DNA of 64,000 bases from Nemorincola caseinilytica. Its GTDB lineage: Bacteria; Bacteroidota; Bacteroidia; Chitinophagales; Chitinophagaceae. Below are positions 9,176 to 17,535 of the stretch, one piece after another. Each line of letters opens with the position of its first letter. The stretch's first letter is position 1. Under the pieces are notes generated by a model. That model was not told where the DNA came from, ran no database searches, and saw only the letters and a program-made list of their open reading frames with translations. The position numbers and the translations under genes are program-made. The stretch covers positions 1-64,000 of the forward strand of contig NZ_BAABFA010000023.1 of assembly GCF_039540515.1 (NCBI RefSeq), in the 5' to 3' direction.

Positions 9176-12100
9176 ATGAACAATTACGATTGGCTGGTAG
9201 CGAGATTGGATGCATTCATACGAAAGTATTATGCCAATAAACTGATAAGGGGTGTACTCGTATTCCTTAGTTGTGTGTTGTTCTATGTGCTTATGGTCAC
9301 CCTGGGCGAGTATTACCTGTACCTGCCGGTATGGGTGCGCGTAGGGCTGCTTTCGGTATTTGTGGCGCTGGGTCTTTCGGCCCTGGTGGTATGGGTAGCC
9401 ATTCCGCTGGCAAAAATGGCACGCCTTGGTTCTGTTATCTCTCACGAGCAGGCCGCCGAGATCATAGGCCGGCACTTTCCCGAGGTAAGTGATAAGCTGC
9501 TGAACATTCTGCAACTGCACAGCCGCCCTGCCGACCGCGAAAGCCGCGAACTGGCCGAGGCCAGCATCAGCCAGAAGATAGGGCAGATATCTGTTGTTCC
9601 CATCTCATCGGCCATAGACCTCTCGGGCAACCGCAGGTATCTGCGTTTCCTGCTACCTCCGCTCATGGCCGGTATCTTCATACTGATAGCCGCGCCCAAT
9701 GTGTTCAAAGAAAGCAGCGAGCGACTGCTGCGTCCCACTACAGAGTTCGAGCGGCCTGCGCCCTTCCGCTTCGTGGTGAAGAACAAGGACCTTACTGCTG
9801 TTCGTAACAGCGATCTCTCCATCACCATGCAGGTAGAGGGCGATGCCCTGCCTGCCGATGCATCTGTAGAGATAGGCGACGAACTGGTAGCCATGCGCCC
9901 CACAGAAGGCCATACTTTCGAATACACTTTCCGCAATGTTACCGAGGCCATGGAGTTCCGTTTTCATGCGGCAGGTTTCCGCTCCAGGCCATATGCCATA
10001 CGGGTCATACAGCGGCCCGTGCTGCGCTCTTTCAGTATAGCCATACACTATCCTGCCTATCTGGACAAGAAGGACGAGGTGCGCAACAGCCTTGGCGATA
10101 TGGTATTGCCTGTGGGCAGTACCGTAAGCTGGACACTACTTACCAACCATACCGATGCTGCTGCCATCCGCTTCGAGGGTAGCAATGCAGTAACACTGGG
10201 TAGCGGTACCGACAAGTATTCATATAGTTCGCGCTTCATGGGCGATAGTGCCTATACGCTTACCCTCTTCAACAATAAAGCAGCCGTTGCCGATAGCTTT
10301 ACCTACCATGTACAGGTCATCCCCGACCAGTACCCTGTCATAGAGCTGCAGCAGTTCCGCGACAGCCTTAGCGGCAAGCAGATACTCCTGAGCGGATCGG
10401 CCGGAGACGATCATGGTATCTCCCGCGTACTCTTCCATTACAACATTACCGCTGGTGCCAAGACCGTAGAAAGCAAGAGCATACCGCTGAAGATCGGCTC
10501 AGGCGCGCTCGCCAGTTTCGAGCAGTACTTCGATATTCACTCGCTCAACCTTGCCGCCGGGCAGAAGGTATCCTACTACATAGAGGCATGGGACAATGAT
10601 GGGGTACATGGCAGCAAGGCATCGCGCAGCGATGTGATGAGCTACCAGATGTACGATGCCGAGCAGATGGACTCTGCCATAAAGGAGAACAGCGAGCAGA
10701 TAAATGCAGGCATAAGCAGCAGCGCCGAGCGTACCAAACAGTTGCAGAGCGACTACAAGGACGCCCAGAACAAAATGATGCAGAGCAGCAACATGGACTG
10801 GCAGACAGAACAGATGCTGCAGCAGATGATGGAGAAGCAGAAAGACCTGAAAACACAGGTGGAGAAGGTGAAGGAACGCTTTGAAGAACAGATACAGCAG
10901 AGCGAGCAGAAGAACTATAGCGAAGACCTGAAGGAAAAACAGCAGGAGCTGAACAAACAGCTCAATAATATGCTGAACGAGGAGCTGAAGAAGCAGATGG
11001 AGAAGCTGCAGGAGCTGATGCAGAAGCTGAACAAGGAGCAGGCCATGGAGGCCATGAAACAGCTGGAGCAGGAGAACAAGCTCTTCAGTATGGACATGGA
11101 GCGTATGCAGGAGCTGATGAAGCGCATGGAACTGCAGATGCGCATGGAAGACCTGGCCAATAAGGCCGAGGAGATAGCACAGAAGCAACGCGACCTGAAA
11201 GACCAGACCGTACAGAATAAAAAAGATGCTGCCACCCTGGCCAAGGAGCAGAAAAAGCTGCAGGAGCAACTGGAAAAGGCACTGAAGGAAGACCTGAAGG
11301 AGGCACAGCAACTGGCCAAAGAGACCAAGGAGAAAGACCGCATGGAGAACGAGGAACAGAAGGGCAAGGATGCGGCCAAGGATATGGAACAGGGCGCTCA
11401 GGACCTGGATCAGAAGCAGAACGACAAGGCAGGTAAGGAACAGGACGATGCCGCGAAGAACCTGGAAGAAATGGCCAAAAGCCTGCGCGAAAAGGCCGCA
11501 GGTATGGACATGGAGCAGATAGAGCTGGACATAAAGGCCACGCGCCAGATACTTTCTAACCTCATACGCCTTTCATTTGCGCAGGAAGACCTTATGGACA
11601 AGGTAAAGGTCACCTCCCCGGCATCGCAGGCATACCTGGAGAATATGACCGAGCAGAACAAGCTGCACCGCAATTCGAAGATGATACGCGACAGCCTGTT
11701 CGAGCTCAGTAAGCGCATAGTGAAGCTGGCGCCCAATATCAACAAATCTACCACAGACCTGGAGCGCCGTATGCAGATGGCCGTGAAGAACCTCGAGGAT
11801 CGCCGCATACCCACTGCCACTACCGATCAGCAGTACGTTATGACGTACACCAACAATCTTGCACTCCTGCTCAACGAGCTTCTGGCCAACCTTATGCAGC
11901 AGCAGAGCCAGGGCAAGCAGGGTGGCTCGGCAGGTATGTGCCGCAAGCCGGGGGGCAAAAAAGGCCAGTCGGGTAGCGGGCCGCAACTGTCCGATATCAT
12001 TACCCAGCAGCAGCAGCTGGGCGACGGCATGTCCAAGATGCAGAAGCCCGGCAACAAGCCCGGCGATGGCAAGGAAGGTCAGAAGGATGGTGATAAGCCG

Positions 12101-12649
12101 GGGCAACAGCCGGGTCAGAAACCGGGCCAGGGCAATAAGCCCGGGCAGGGACCCAACGGGCAGGGTAGTGCGGGTAGCGGCAATGGCCAGGAGGGTGATA
12201 ATGGCGAATATGGCAATGCCGAACAACTGGCAAAACTGGCCCAGCAGCAGGCCGCCATACGCCGCCAGCTGGCCGAGATGGCCAGCAAGCTCAATAGCAA
12301 GGGCATGGGCGCACTGAGCAAAGAGCTGCGCGAGCTGGAGCAGAAGATGGACAAGAACGAGACCGACCTTGTGAACCGCCGCGTCAATAGCCCCGACCTC
12401 ATGATACGGCAGAAGGAGATAGAGACCCGCCTGCTGGAGGCCGAAAAGGCCATACGCGAGCAGGAGCAGGACGAAAAACGTTCTTCCAAGAGCGCCGGGG
12501 ACCCCAGCCGCCCCATACCGGCCGAGCTGCAGAAGTACATCACCGATAAGAAGCAGATGCTGGAACAGTACAAGACCGTTCCACCGCAGTTGCGTCCCTA
12601 CTACCGCCAGATGGTAGAGCAGTATTTCCAGATCATCGGGAATAAATAA
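9176..12649 (+). CDS. DUF4175 family large membrane coiled-coil protein
   Basis: The protein has 1157 residues from ATG 9176 (MNNYDWLVARLD). A TTG five codons upstream is less likely. Three transmembrane helices lie in the first 200 residues (about 30-50, 60-85, 160-180). Immunoglobulin-like beta domains occupy about 200-490. A long Lys/Glu/Gln/Met-rich coiled coil fills about 500-790, then a helical segment, a Gly/Pro/Gln/Lys-rich linker (about 920-1010) and a final helical domain. This matches the Bacteroidota DUF4175 family, of unknown function, often found near aerotolerance (BatD-like) or envelope genes in related genomes. The repetitive Q/K/P/G linker is low complexity. Function is not established. 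Confidence 0.85.
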   Translation: MNNYDWLVARLDAFIRKYYANKLIRGVLVFLSCVLFYVLMVTLGEYYLYLPVWVRVGLLSVFVALGLSALVVWVAIPLAKMARLGSVISHEQAAEIIGRHFPEVSDKLLNILQLHSRPADRESRELAEASISQKIGQISVVPISSAIDLSGNRRYLRFLLPPLMAGIFILIAAPNVFKESSERLLRPTTEFERPAPFRFVVKNKDLTAVRNSDLSITMQVEGDALPADASVEIGDELVAMRPTEGHTFEYTFRNVTEAMEFRFHAAGFRSRPYAIRVIQRPVLRSFSIAIHYPAYLDKKDEVRNSLGDMVLPVGSTVSWTLLTNHTDAAAIRFEGSNAVTLGSGTDKYSYSSRFMGDSAYTLTLFNNKAAVADSFTYHVQVIPDQYPVIELQQFRDSLSGKQILLSGSAGDDHGISRVLFHYNITAGAKTVESKSIPLKIGSGALASFEQYFDIHSLNLAAGQKVSYYIEAWDNDGVHGSKASRSDVMSYQMYDAEQMDSAIKENSEQINAGISSSAERTKQLQSDYKDAQNKMMQSSNMDWQTEQMLQQMMEKQKDLKTQVEKVKERFEEQIQQSEQKNYSEDLKEKQQELNKQLNNMLNEELKKQMEKLQELMQKLNKEQAMEAMKQLEQENKLFSMDMERMQELMKRMELQMRMEDLANKAEEIAQKQRDLKDQTVQNKKDAATLAKEQKKLQEQLEKALKEDLKEAQQLAKETKEKDRMENEEQKGKDAAKDMEQGAQDLDQKQNDKAGKEQDDAAKNLEEMAKSLREKAAGMDMEQIELDIKATRQILSNLIRLSFAQEDLMDKVKVTSPASQAYLENMTEQNKLHRNSKMIRDSLFELSKRIVKLAPNINKSTTDLERRMQMAVKNLEDRRIPTATTDQQYVMTYTNNLALLLNELLANLMQQQSQGKQGGSAGMCRKPGGKKGQSGSGPQLSDIITQQQQLGDGMSKMQKPGNKPGDGKEGQKDGDKPGQQPGQKPGQGNKPGQGPNGQGSAGSGNGQEGDNGEYGNAEQLAKLAQQQAAIRRQLAEMASKLNSKGMGALSKELRELEQKMDKNETDLVNRRVNSPDLMIRQKEIETRLLEAEKAIREQEQDEKRSSKSAGDPSRPIPAELQKYITDKKQMLEQYKTVPPQLRPYYRQMVEQYFQIIGNK

Positions 12650-12706
12650 AAGCACTGGGTATAAAAGAGGCAAGGCAGCAAATGAAGAAGAGTTGCAGAT
12701 GATGCG

Positions 12707-12714
12707 TATTTTTG
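12707..12714 (+). promoter_or_regulatory. -7 box TATTTTTG for bshB1
   Basis: TATTTTTG matches TAnnTTTG. Transcription would start near 12720, so the TTG at 12712, inside the box, cannot be the translation start. This supports TTG 12742 as start of the deacetylase. No clear -33 TTG is visible at the expected distance. Confidence 0.45.
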
Positions 12715-12741
12715 CAACCGTTCAAAATATCCCTTGTTATC

Positions 12742-13482
12742 TTGAAAGACATTAAGTTGCACATACTGGCCATTGCGGCCCACCCCGACGACCTGGAACT
12801 TGGCTGCGGGGGAACCCTCATCAAGCATGCACAGGCCGGGCAGGCCATAGGTATAGTAGACCTTACCGAGGGCGAGCTAGGCACACGCGGCAGTGTGGCC
12901 CAGCGCTACGAAGAGGCCGCGCACGCTGCCAAAGTGATGGGTGTAGCGGTGCGCGAGAACGCCCGCATGGCCGATGGCTTCTTTGTGAACGACGAGGCCC
13001 ACCAGCGCAGGCTCATAACATATATACGCCGTTTCCGGCCAGAGATAGTGATAGCCAATTCCCTCAGCGACCGCCACCCCGATCATGGCAAGGGCGGCAA
13101 GCTCATTGCCGATGCATGCTTCCTGGCCGGGCTGGCCAGGATAGAGACCATGCACGAAGGCGAGGCGCAAAAGCCATGGCGCCCCAAACGTGTCTTCCAC
13201 ATCATACAGGACAGAATGCTGGAGCCTACCTTCCTCGTAGACATATCAGACACCTTCGAGCAGAAGATGGAGGCCATAAAGTGCTATACCAGCCAGTTCC
13301 ACGACCCCGCGTCCACAGAGCCAGCCACATATATATCTACCGGCCGTTTCCTTGACGACCTCCGCAGTCGTGATGCCCTTATGGGCAAGCGCATAGGCAC
13401 CCGCTATGCCGAGGGTTTCGTATGCGAGAACATACCCGGCATAGCCAGCCTTGATGCCCTTATACTGCCCGAAATGGCCTAA
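12742..13482 (+). CDS. bshB1: Bacillithiol biosynthesis deacetylase BshB1
   Basis: About 246 residues, LmbE/PIG-L deacetylase family. The zinc motif AHPDD is near the N-terminus (His14, Asp16, Asp17 from TTG 12742), followed by the BshB1 signatures DLTEGELGTRG and SDRHPDHGKGG. It removes the acetyl group from N-acetylglucosaminyl-malate to give glucosaminyl-malate in bacillithiol synthesis, in the cytoplasm. BshA and BshC are not in the window. No ATG is available before the HPDD motif. TTG 12742 gives MKDIKLHILAIAAHPDD, close to the usual family start, and lies downstream of the -7 box. The gene is separate from the ribosomal protein operon that follows. Confidence 0.9.
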   Translation: MKDIKLHILAIAAHPDDLELGCGGTLIKHAQAGQAIGIVDLTEGELGTRGSVAQRYEEAAHAAKVMGVAVRENARMADGFFVNDEAHQRRLITYIRRFRPEIVIANSLSDRHPDHGKGGKLIADACFLAGLARIETMHEGEAQKPWRPKRVFHIIQDRMLEPTFLVDISDTFEQKMEAIKCYTSQFHDPASTEPATYISTGRFLDDLRSRDALMGKRIGTRYAEGFVCENIPGIASLDALILPEMA

Positions 13483-13533
13483 AAACACTTACTTTTGCCC
13501 GCTTGTACACCAGGAAGAAACAGTACGTCTATC

Positions 13534-13557
13534 ATTTTTTTATTTTTTTATTTTTTT
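13534..13557. repeat. Three tandem copies of ATTTTTTT upstream of rpmB
   Basis: An A followed by seven T is repeated three times without error, continuing into ATT. It ends 16 bases before the TACCTTTG -7 box of rpmB, so it covers the place where the -33 element would sit. The repeat could vary in number by slippage or act as a T-rich UP-like element. Confidence 0.7.
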
Positions 13558-13573
13558 ATTCTGATCTTTCCCG

Positions 13574-13581
13574 TACCTTTG
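13574..13581 (+). promoter_or_regulatory. -7 box TACCTTTG for rpmB-rpmG operon
   Basis: TACCTTTG matches TAnnTTTG exactly and is followed by GC, 21 bases before the rpmB ATG at 13603. The expected -33 position falls inside the T-tracts at 13534-13557 and has TTTT in place of TTG. Confidence 0.55.
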
Positions 13582-13602
13582 CGTTCCCAAAAATAATCGA
13601 TC

Positions 13603-13839
13603 ATGGCTCGCGTTTGTCAGGTAACAGGTAGAAAACCCGTAGTAGGACACAAAGTATCTTTCTCTAACAAGAAGGCGAAGCGCCGTTTTCTGCCCAATCT
13701 GCAGACAAAGCGTTTCTACCTGCCCGAGGAAGACCGTTGGGTAACGCTGAAGTTGACCACTGATGCTATCCGTACCATAAACAAGAACGGTCTGCTCAAT
13801 ACAGTGAAAGACCTCCGCGCTAACGGTGTCGCTATCTAA
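13603..13839 (+). CDS. rpmB: 50S ribosomal protein L28
   Basis: 78 residues, full length for L28. It begins MARVCQVTGRKPVVGHKVS and contains RFLPNLQTKRFYLPEEDRW, both characteristic. It is a structural protein of the large ribosomal subunit. It is first in an operon with rpmG (34 bases on) and a DUF4295 gene, the standard order in Bacteroidota. Isoleucine and other codons are less biased to ATA than in neighbouring genes, as expected for high expression. Confidence 0.98.
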   Translation: MARVCQVTGRKPVVGHKVSFSNKKAKRRFLPNLQTKRFYLPEEDRWVTLKLTTDAIRTINKNGLLNTVKDLRANGVAI

Positions 13840-13873
13840 TTTTTCAGTCAAGTAAAGTAAATAATTCTATAAA

Positions 13874-14056
13874 ATGGCCAAGAAAGGAAACCGCGTTCAG
13901 GTAATAATGGAATGCACCGAGCATAAAGGTACCGGCATGCCCGGCACCAGCCGCTACATTACCACCAAAAACAAAAAGAACACTACTGAGCGTCTGGAGC
14001 TTAAGAAGTACAACCCCATCCTGAAGAGGGTCACAGTTCACAAAGAAATTAAATAA
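13874..14056 (+). CDS. rpmG: 50S ribosomal protein L33
   Basis: 60 residues, begins MAKKGNRVQVIMECTEHK and continues RYITTKNKKNTTERLELKK, typical of L33. It has only one cysteine (Cys14) rather than the four of zinc-binding L33 proteins, so it belongs to the zinc-free (C-minus) type. It lies between rpmB and the DUF4295 gene and is presumably co-transcribed. Confidence 0.98.
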   Translation: MAKKGNRVQVIMECTEHKGTGMPGTSRYITTKNKKNTTERLELKKYNPILKRVTVHKEIK

Positions 14057-14077
14057 TCTTATAAAATATTCTGATCA

Positions 14078-14251
14078 ATGGCAAAAGCAGCTAAGACCGC
14101 GATAAAGAAAGACCCTAAGCTGGCAGCAGAAGCAAAGAACTACACCAAGGTCATAAAGGCGGTACGCAGCCCCAAGACCGGTGCATATACTTTCAAAGAG
14201 GGTATGGTGCACAAGGATAAAGTGAAAGATTTCCTTGCCAACGTAAAGTAA
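14078..14251 (+). CDS. DUF4295 family small basic protein
   Basis: 57 residues: it starts MAKAAKTAIKKDPKLAAEAK, continues YTKVIKAVRSPKTGAYTFKE and ends in DFLANVK. This very basic small protein always follows rpmG in Bacteroidota and is classed as DUF4295. Composition and position suggest a ribosome-associated role, but this is inference. It ends 60 bases before a strong terminator, so it is the last gene of the rpmB operon. Confidence 0.92.
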   Translation: MAKAAKTAIKKDPKLAAEAKNYTKVIKAVRSPKTGAYTFKEGMVHKDKVKDFLANVK

Positions 14252-14311
14252 GCCAACCCCTGTAGGCCCGGGAACTATAATACCCAGGGACCTGTAAACA
14301 TATTATCATAC

Positions 14312-14337
14312 AGCCACTCTCACGGGTGGCTTTTTTT
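14312..14337 (+). terminator. Rho-independent terminator of the rpmB operon
   Basis: AGCCAC (14312-14317) pairs with GTGGCT (14326-14331) across an eight-base loop, and seven T follow (14331-14337). It closes the rpmB-rpmG-DUF4295 operon. The next gene begins almost at once, at 14341 or 14365. Confidence 0.85.
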
Positions 14338-14364
14338 GCTATGGCCATTCGGCCTGCCTTTGTT

Positions 14365-14976
14365 ATGCATACCATCGCATTGCTGTCCATACCACTAGCC
14401 ATGGCGCTCACCGCCTGGTGCACGGCCTACTTCCTTTTGTGGGGTGTGCTGTACCCGCTCAGGCCGGCGCGTGTGTTCGGTATCTCCCTGCAGGGCTCCC
14501 TGCCCCGGCAGTTGCGCACATCGGCCGGGGCCATGGCCAGAGTGCTGGCCGTAGAGGTAGTGGCCGCGGCAGGCAGTATGGCCGCCTCTGCAGGCTCCAC
14601 AGGTATGGCCGCCATGCGCCCGCTTATCGAAAGCCACCTCGATACCTACCTGCGTGTGCGCCTGCGCGAAAAAATGCCCGTCATAGCCTCCTTCATAGGC
14701 GATAGCACCATACTGAAGCTGAAAGAGAGCATGATAGAGGAGATAGATGTGCTGCTGCCGCAGGTGATGGCAGGCTACATATCATCTGCGGTGACCGTGC
14801 CTGCCGTACAGGACAAGATAAGGCTGGCGCTGGAAGCTACCGATGAGCAAAAACTGGAGACCCTGGCAGGTCCTGCGCTCAGGCAGGCACGCGCCCGTAT
14901 ACCGTGGTACTGTGCCCTTACGGCATTGGCGGCTGGTATACTCCTCTCTGCACTACTGTACTTTTTTGCCTGCTGA
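14365..14976 (+). CDS. Membrane protein resembling DUF445 proteins
   Basis: About 203 residues from ATG 14365 (MHTIALLSIPLAMALTAW); ATG 14341 and GTG 14326 are also in frame but lie on or beside the terminator. An N-terminal membrane helix is followed by PLRPARVFGISLQGSLPRQ, recalling the basic loop of DUF445 (YheB) proteins. An amphipathic helical middle follows, then a C-terminal membrane helix (TALAAGILLSALLYFF). The family call is tentative. No obvious promoter lies between the terminator and the gene; TGCCTTTG at 14355-14362 is one mismatch from the -7 consensus but only two bases before the ATG. Function unknown. Confidence 0.65.
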   Translation: MHTIALLSIPLAMALTAWCTAYFLLWGVLYPLRPARVFGISLQGSLPRQLRTSAGAMARVLAVEVVAAAGSMAASAGSTGMAAMRPLIESHLDTYLRVRLREKMPVIASFIGDSTILKLKESMIEEIDVLLPQVMAGYISSAVTVPAVQDKIRLALEATDEQKLETLAGPALRQARARIPWYCALTALAAGILLSALLYFFAC

Positions 14977-15108
14977 TCCCCTTTGTCACCCGCTCACTGC
15001 TATTTGCGGTAAGAAATTTCATCTTTTTTTAACATGCATTGTGGAAAAAAGATGCGGTAAAAAACAAAAAAAATCGTAGAAAAAAGCAGTATGTATCTAT
15101 TAATTATA

Positions 15109-15116
15109 TAGCTTTG
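15109..15116 (+). promoter_or_regulatory. -7 box TAGCTTTG for M43 metalloprotease
   Basis: TAGCTTTG matches TAnnTTTG and lies 21 bases before ATG 15138. It supports the internal ATG as the true start, because an in-frame start at 15039 would lie upstream of the transcript. Confidence 0.45.
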
Positions 15117-15137
15117 AACCTCATTAATTTATTGGCA

Positions 15138-17423
15138 ATGATAAAAAGATCCTTACTATTAGCTGCTGCTTCGCTTTGTCTTATCCCTACAGGAAAGGCG
15201 CAGTCGCAGTTGCAACCTTGTGCTACAGACGAGATGACACATCTGAGGATGGCGGAACATCCTGAAATAGCAGACCTTGAAGCAGACTTCGAAAGGCAGA
15301 TACAGGCAGCTATCAAGAAGATAGATCTCGGTATCGCTAAGAAGGGCACCGCCGATCAGAGCAATAACGAGAGCTTCTGGTACGATATTCCCATCGTTGT
15401 GCACGTTATACACGATTACAATACTTATAACACCACCACCTTCAACGGTGATTTCATACCCGACGACTTCATTTACAAAGCAGTACGAGACTGGAACATC
15501 GTATTCGCCAAGAAGAATGCCGATACTGCCGATGTTATCGCTCCATTCAAAAAATGGATAGGCAACCCCCGCATAAGGCTGCACCTCGCCACTGTCGATC
15601 CCTATGGCAACCCCACAAAGGGCATCCTGCGCAAGCGCTCTTACCTCACTTATGCAGGTGGCGATGACACCAAGTTCGAGAACTGGCCCAACAATGCTTA
15701 CATGAACCTCTGGTTCATCAACAAGATGAGCGCAGACCATAGCCAGGCCGCAGCCTATGCCTACAAGCCTTCTACTGCTGCCTTCATACCATACTATGAC
15801 GGCGTTATAGCCCTTGCAGGTTACATGAACAACGGCTCTAAGACCCTGCCGCATGAGCTGGGCCACGAGTTCAACCTGAGCCACACATGGGGCGATACCA
15901 ACCAGCCCGATGTAGCATGTGGCGATGACAACGTGGATGATACACCGCCCACAAAAGGTCATAACACTACAGGCTGTACTGCATCAAGCATTTACGACAG
16001 CACCTGCGCTACCAACTACTTCAAGATCTACACCGATACGCTGGGCAATATACAGCTCATCAACTATCCGGATACTACCAACGCGCAGAACATAATGGAT
16101 TACACCTATTGCGACAAGATGTTCACAAAGGGCCAGGTACAGCGTATGCACCTGACACTGAACAGCGATATAGCAGGCAGGAACAATCTGTGGGACTCTA
16201 CCAACCTGGTGCTTACAGGTGCCATGCAGCCAATGCCAGACCTGAAGCCTACCCCCGACTTCTCGCTCACATATCCCGGCGTGGCAAGCTACCTTAGCAA
16301 GAATGCGAATTTCGCATTCCCCGATAAGGATGTGACCTTCACCAACTTCTCTTACAACGATACCGTTACCAATGTAGACTGGACATTCACTAACGGTTCT
16401 ACAGTAGTTACCAAGTCTTCTATCACCAACTTCAACCAGCAGTTCTCTGTACCAGGCTGGTACGATGTGAAGATGGTGGCAAGGGGCAACAACTCTGGCG
16501 ATGCAGAGCGCACATGGTCTAAAGCATTCTATGTGGCCGACCCCAACTCTACGTCTGCTGCCGGTTACATACAGGAGTTCGCAGAAGGTGGCGACCGCGA
16601 TAAGTGGGCTATGTTCAACTACTTCAACAACGAATTCAAGTGGGAATATGCCAATGTAGGTGTGTATGACAACTCTTGCGTGAAGTACAAAGGCTATGAC
16701 GACAGGTACAATCCTCCGTTCGCAAGGCCACTCACAGGTACCCCTAAAGGTGATTATGACGATCTGTTCTCTATACCGTTCAATGTTACCGGTATGGGCT
16801 CGTCTCCTTACCTCTACTTCCACTACTCTGGTGCTACACGTTCCAGCGCTACCGTCAACATCACCGATACCCTGCTTGTAGAGTACTCTGTGAACAAGGG
16901 CGTGAACTGGAACTCTCTGGCCAAGCTGGGCAAATCAGAGCTGTTCAACAAAGGTTCTATATACACTCCGTATACACCTACAGTTGTTACCGACTGGGTA
17001 GAGAAAGGTATAAAGCTGCCTGCTAACGCTGTTACCAACTACACTATCATCCGCTTCCGTTACAAGCCTAACGTAGGTTCTGACGGTATGAGCACCGGCA
17101 ACAACTTCTTCCTGGACAGGGTGTCTATCAGCCCATTCGCGGTGAATGTGAACAATGTTGCAGCTAATACTGCCAACGTGTTGGTGCTGCCTAATCCTAC
17201 ACAGGGCGATGCCTATGTAGTGGTGAAGAGCGCTACTAATACTGATGCCAAAATATCGGTAACAGACATAACAGGTAAAGTGGTATACACTGCCGAGGCT
17301 GCTGTTACTGCCGGCGTAGCACAGATACAGATACCTGCATCTGCTATAGCTACCAAAGGTATGTACCTGGTACAGGTGCTTACCGGCAGCGAGACCTCTA
17401 CACAGAAGCTCGTAGTGTACTAA
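15138..17423 (+). CDS. Secreted M43-type zinc metalloprotease with T9SS sorting domain
   Basis: 761 residues from ATG 15138. Signal peptide MIKRSLLLAAASLCLIPTGKAQ. The catalytic domain (about 60-350) has the metzincin motif HELGHEFNLSH (His239, Glu240, His243, His249) and a Met-turn segment NIMDYTYC, as in cytophagalysin/pappalysin (M43). The glycine usual at HExxHxxGxxH is Asn246 here. A PKD-like domain follows (about 395-470, DVTFTNFSYND), then a jelly-roll-like region. The C-terminal T9SS type A sorting domain starts at LVLPNPTQGDAYV. It should be exported and act extracellularly on proteins or peptides. The open frame extends upstream to 15039, but those Lys/Arg-rich residues precede the signal peptide and are unlikely to be translated. 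Confidence 0.9.
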   Translation: MIKRSLLLAAASLCLIPTGKAQSQLQPCATDEMTHLRMAEHPEIADLEADFERQIQAAIKKIDLGIAKKGTADQSNNESFWYDIPIVVHVIHDYNTYNTTTFNGDFIPDDFIYKAVRDWNIVFAKKNADTADVIAPFKKWIGNPRIRLHLATVDPYGNPTKGILRKRSYLTYAGGDDTKFENWPNNAYMNLWFINKMSADHSQAAAYAYKPSTAAFIPYYDGVIALAGYMNNGSKTLPHELGHEFNLSHTWGDTNQPDVACGDDNVDDTPPTKGHNTTGCTASSIYDSTCATNYFKIYTDTLGNIQLINYPDTTNAQNIMDYTYCDKMFTKGQVQRMHLTLNSDIAGRNNLWDSTNLVLTGAMQPMPDLKPTPDFSLTYPGVASYLSKNANFAFPDKDVTFTNFSYNDTVTNVDWTFTNGSTVVTKSSITNFNQQFSVPGWYDVKMVARGNNSGDAERTWSKAFYVADPNSTSAAGYIQEFAEGGDRDKWAMFNYFNNEFKWEYANVGVYDNSCVKYKGYDDRYNPPFARPLTGTPKGDYDDLFSIPFNVTGMGSSPYLYFHYSGATRSSATVNITDTLLVEYSVNKGVNWNSLAKLGKSELFNKGSIYTPYTPTVVTDWVEKGIKLPANAVTNYTIIRFRYKPNVGSDGMSTGNNFFLDRVSISPFAVNVNNVAANTANVLVLPNPTQGDAYVVVKSATNTDAKISVTDITGKVVYTAEAAVTAGVAQIQIPASAIATKGMYLVQVLTGSETSTQKLVVY

Positions 17424-17450
17424 TAGCCAGCACATAAAAGAACAATGATA

Positions 17451-17489
17451 GCAGCGGTCGCACCACATGGTGCGACCGCTGCGTTTTTT
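17451..17489 (+). terminator. Strong rho-independent terminator after the metalloprotease gene
   Basis: Two 15-base arms, 17451-17465 and 17468-17482, are perfectly complementary and followed by GTTTTTT. It lies 27 bases after the metalloprotease stop and separates it from ftsE. Confidence 0.92.
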
Positions 17490-17513
17490 CTTTTTGTTTC
17501 ATTGCAACACCTC

Positions 17514-17521
17514 TATCTTTG
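17514..17521 (+). promoter_or_regulatory. -7 box TATCTTTG for ftsE
   Basis: TATCTTTG matches TAnnTTTG, 14 bases before ATG 17536. TTTTTG at 17491-17496 could serve as -33 element, with a 17-base spacer, a little short. Confidence 0.5.
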
Positions 17522-17535
17522 TATAAACGCATAGC

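Noticed and set aside
11573..12673. 366-codon leucine-rich open frame on the minus strand
   Set aside because: Antisense to the DUF4175 coding repeats; the Leu/Gly richness is the complement of Lys/Glu/Gln-rich codons, not a membrane protein.
15039..15137. N-terminal extension of the M43 protease
   Set aside because: Lys/Arg/Asn-rich residues precede a complete signal peptide and lie upstream of the -7 box at 15109-15116.
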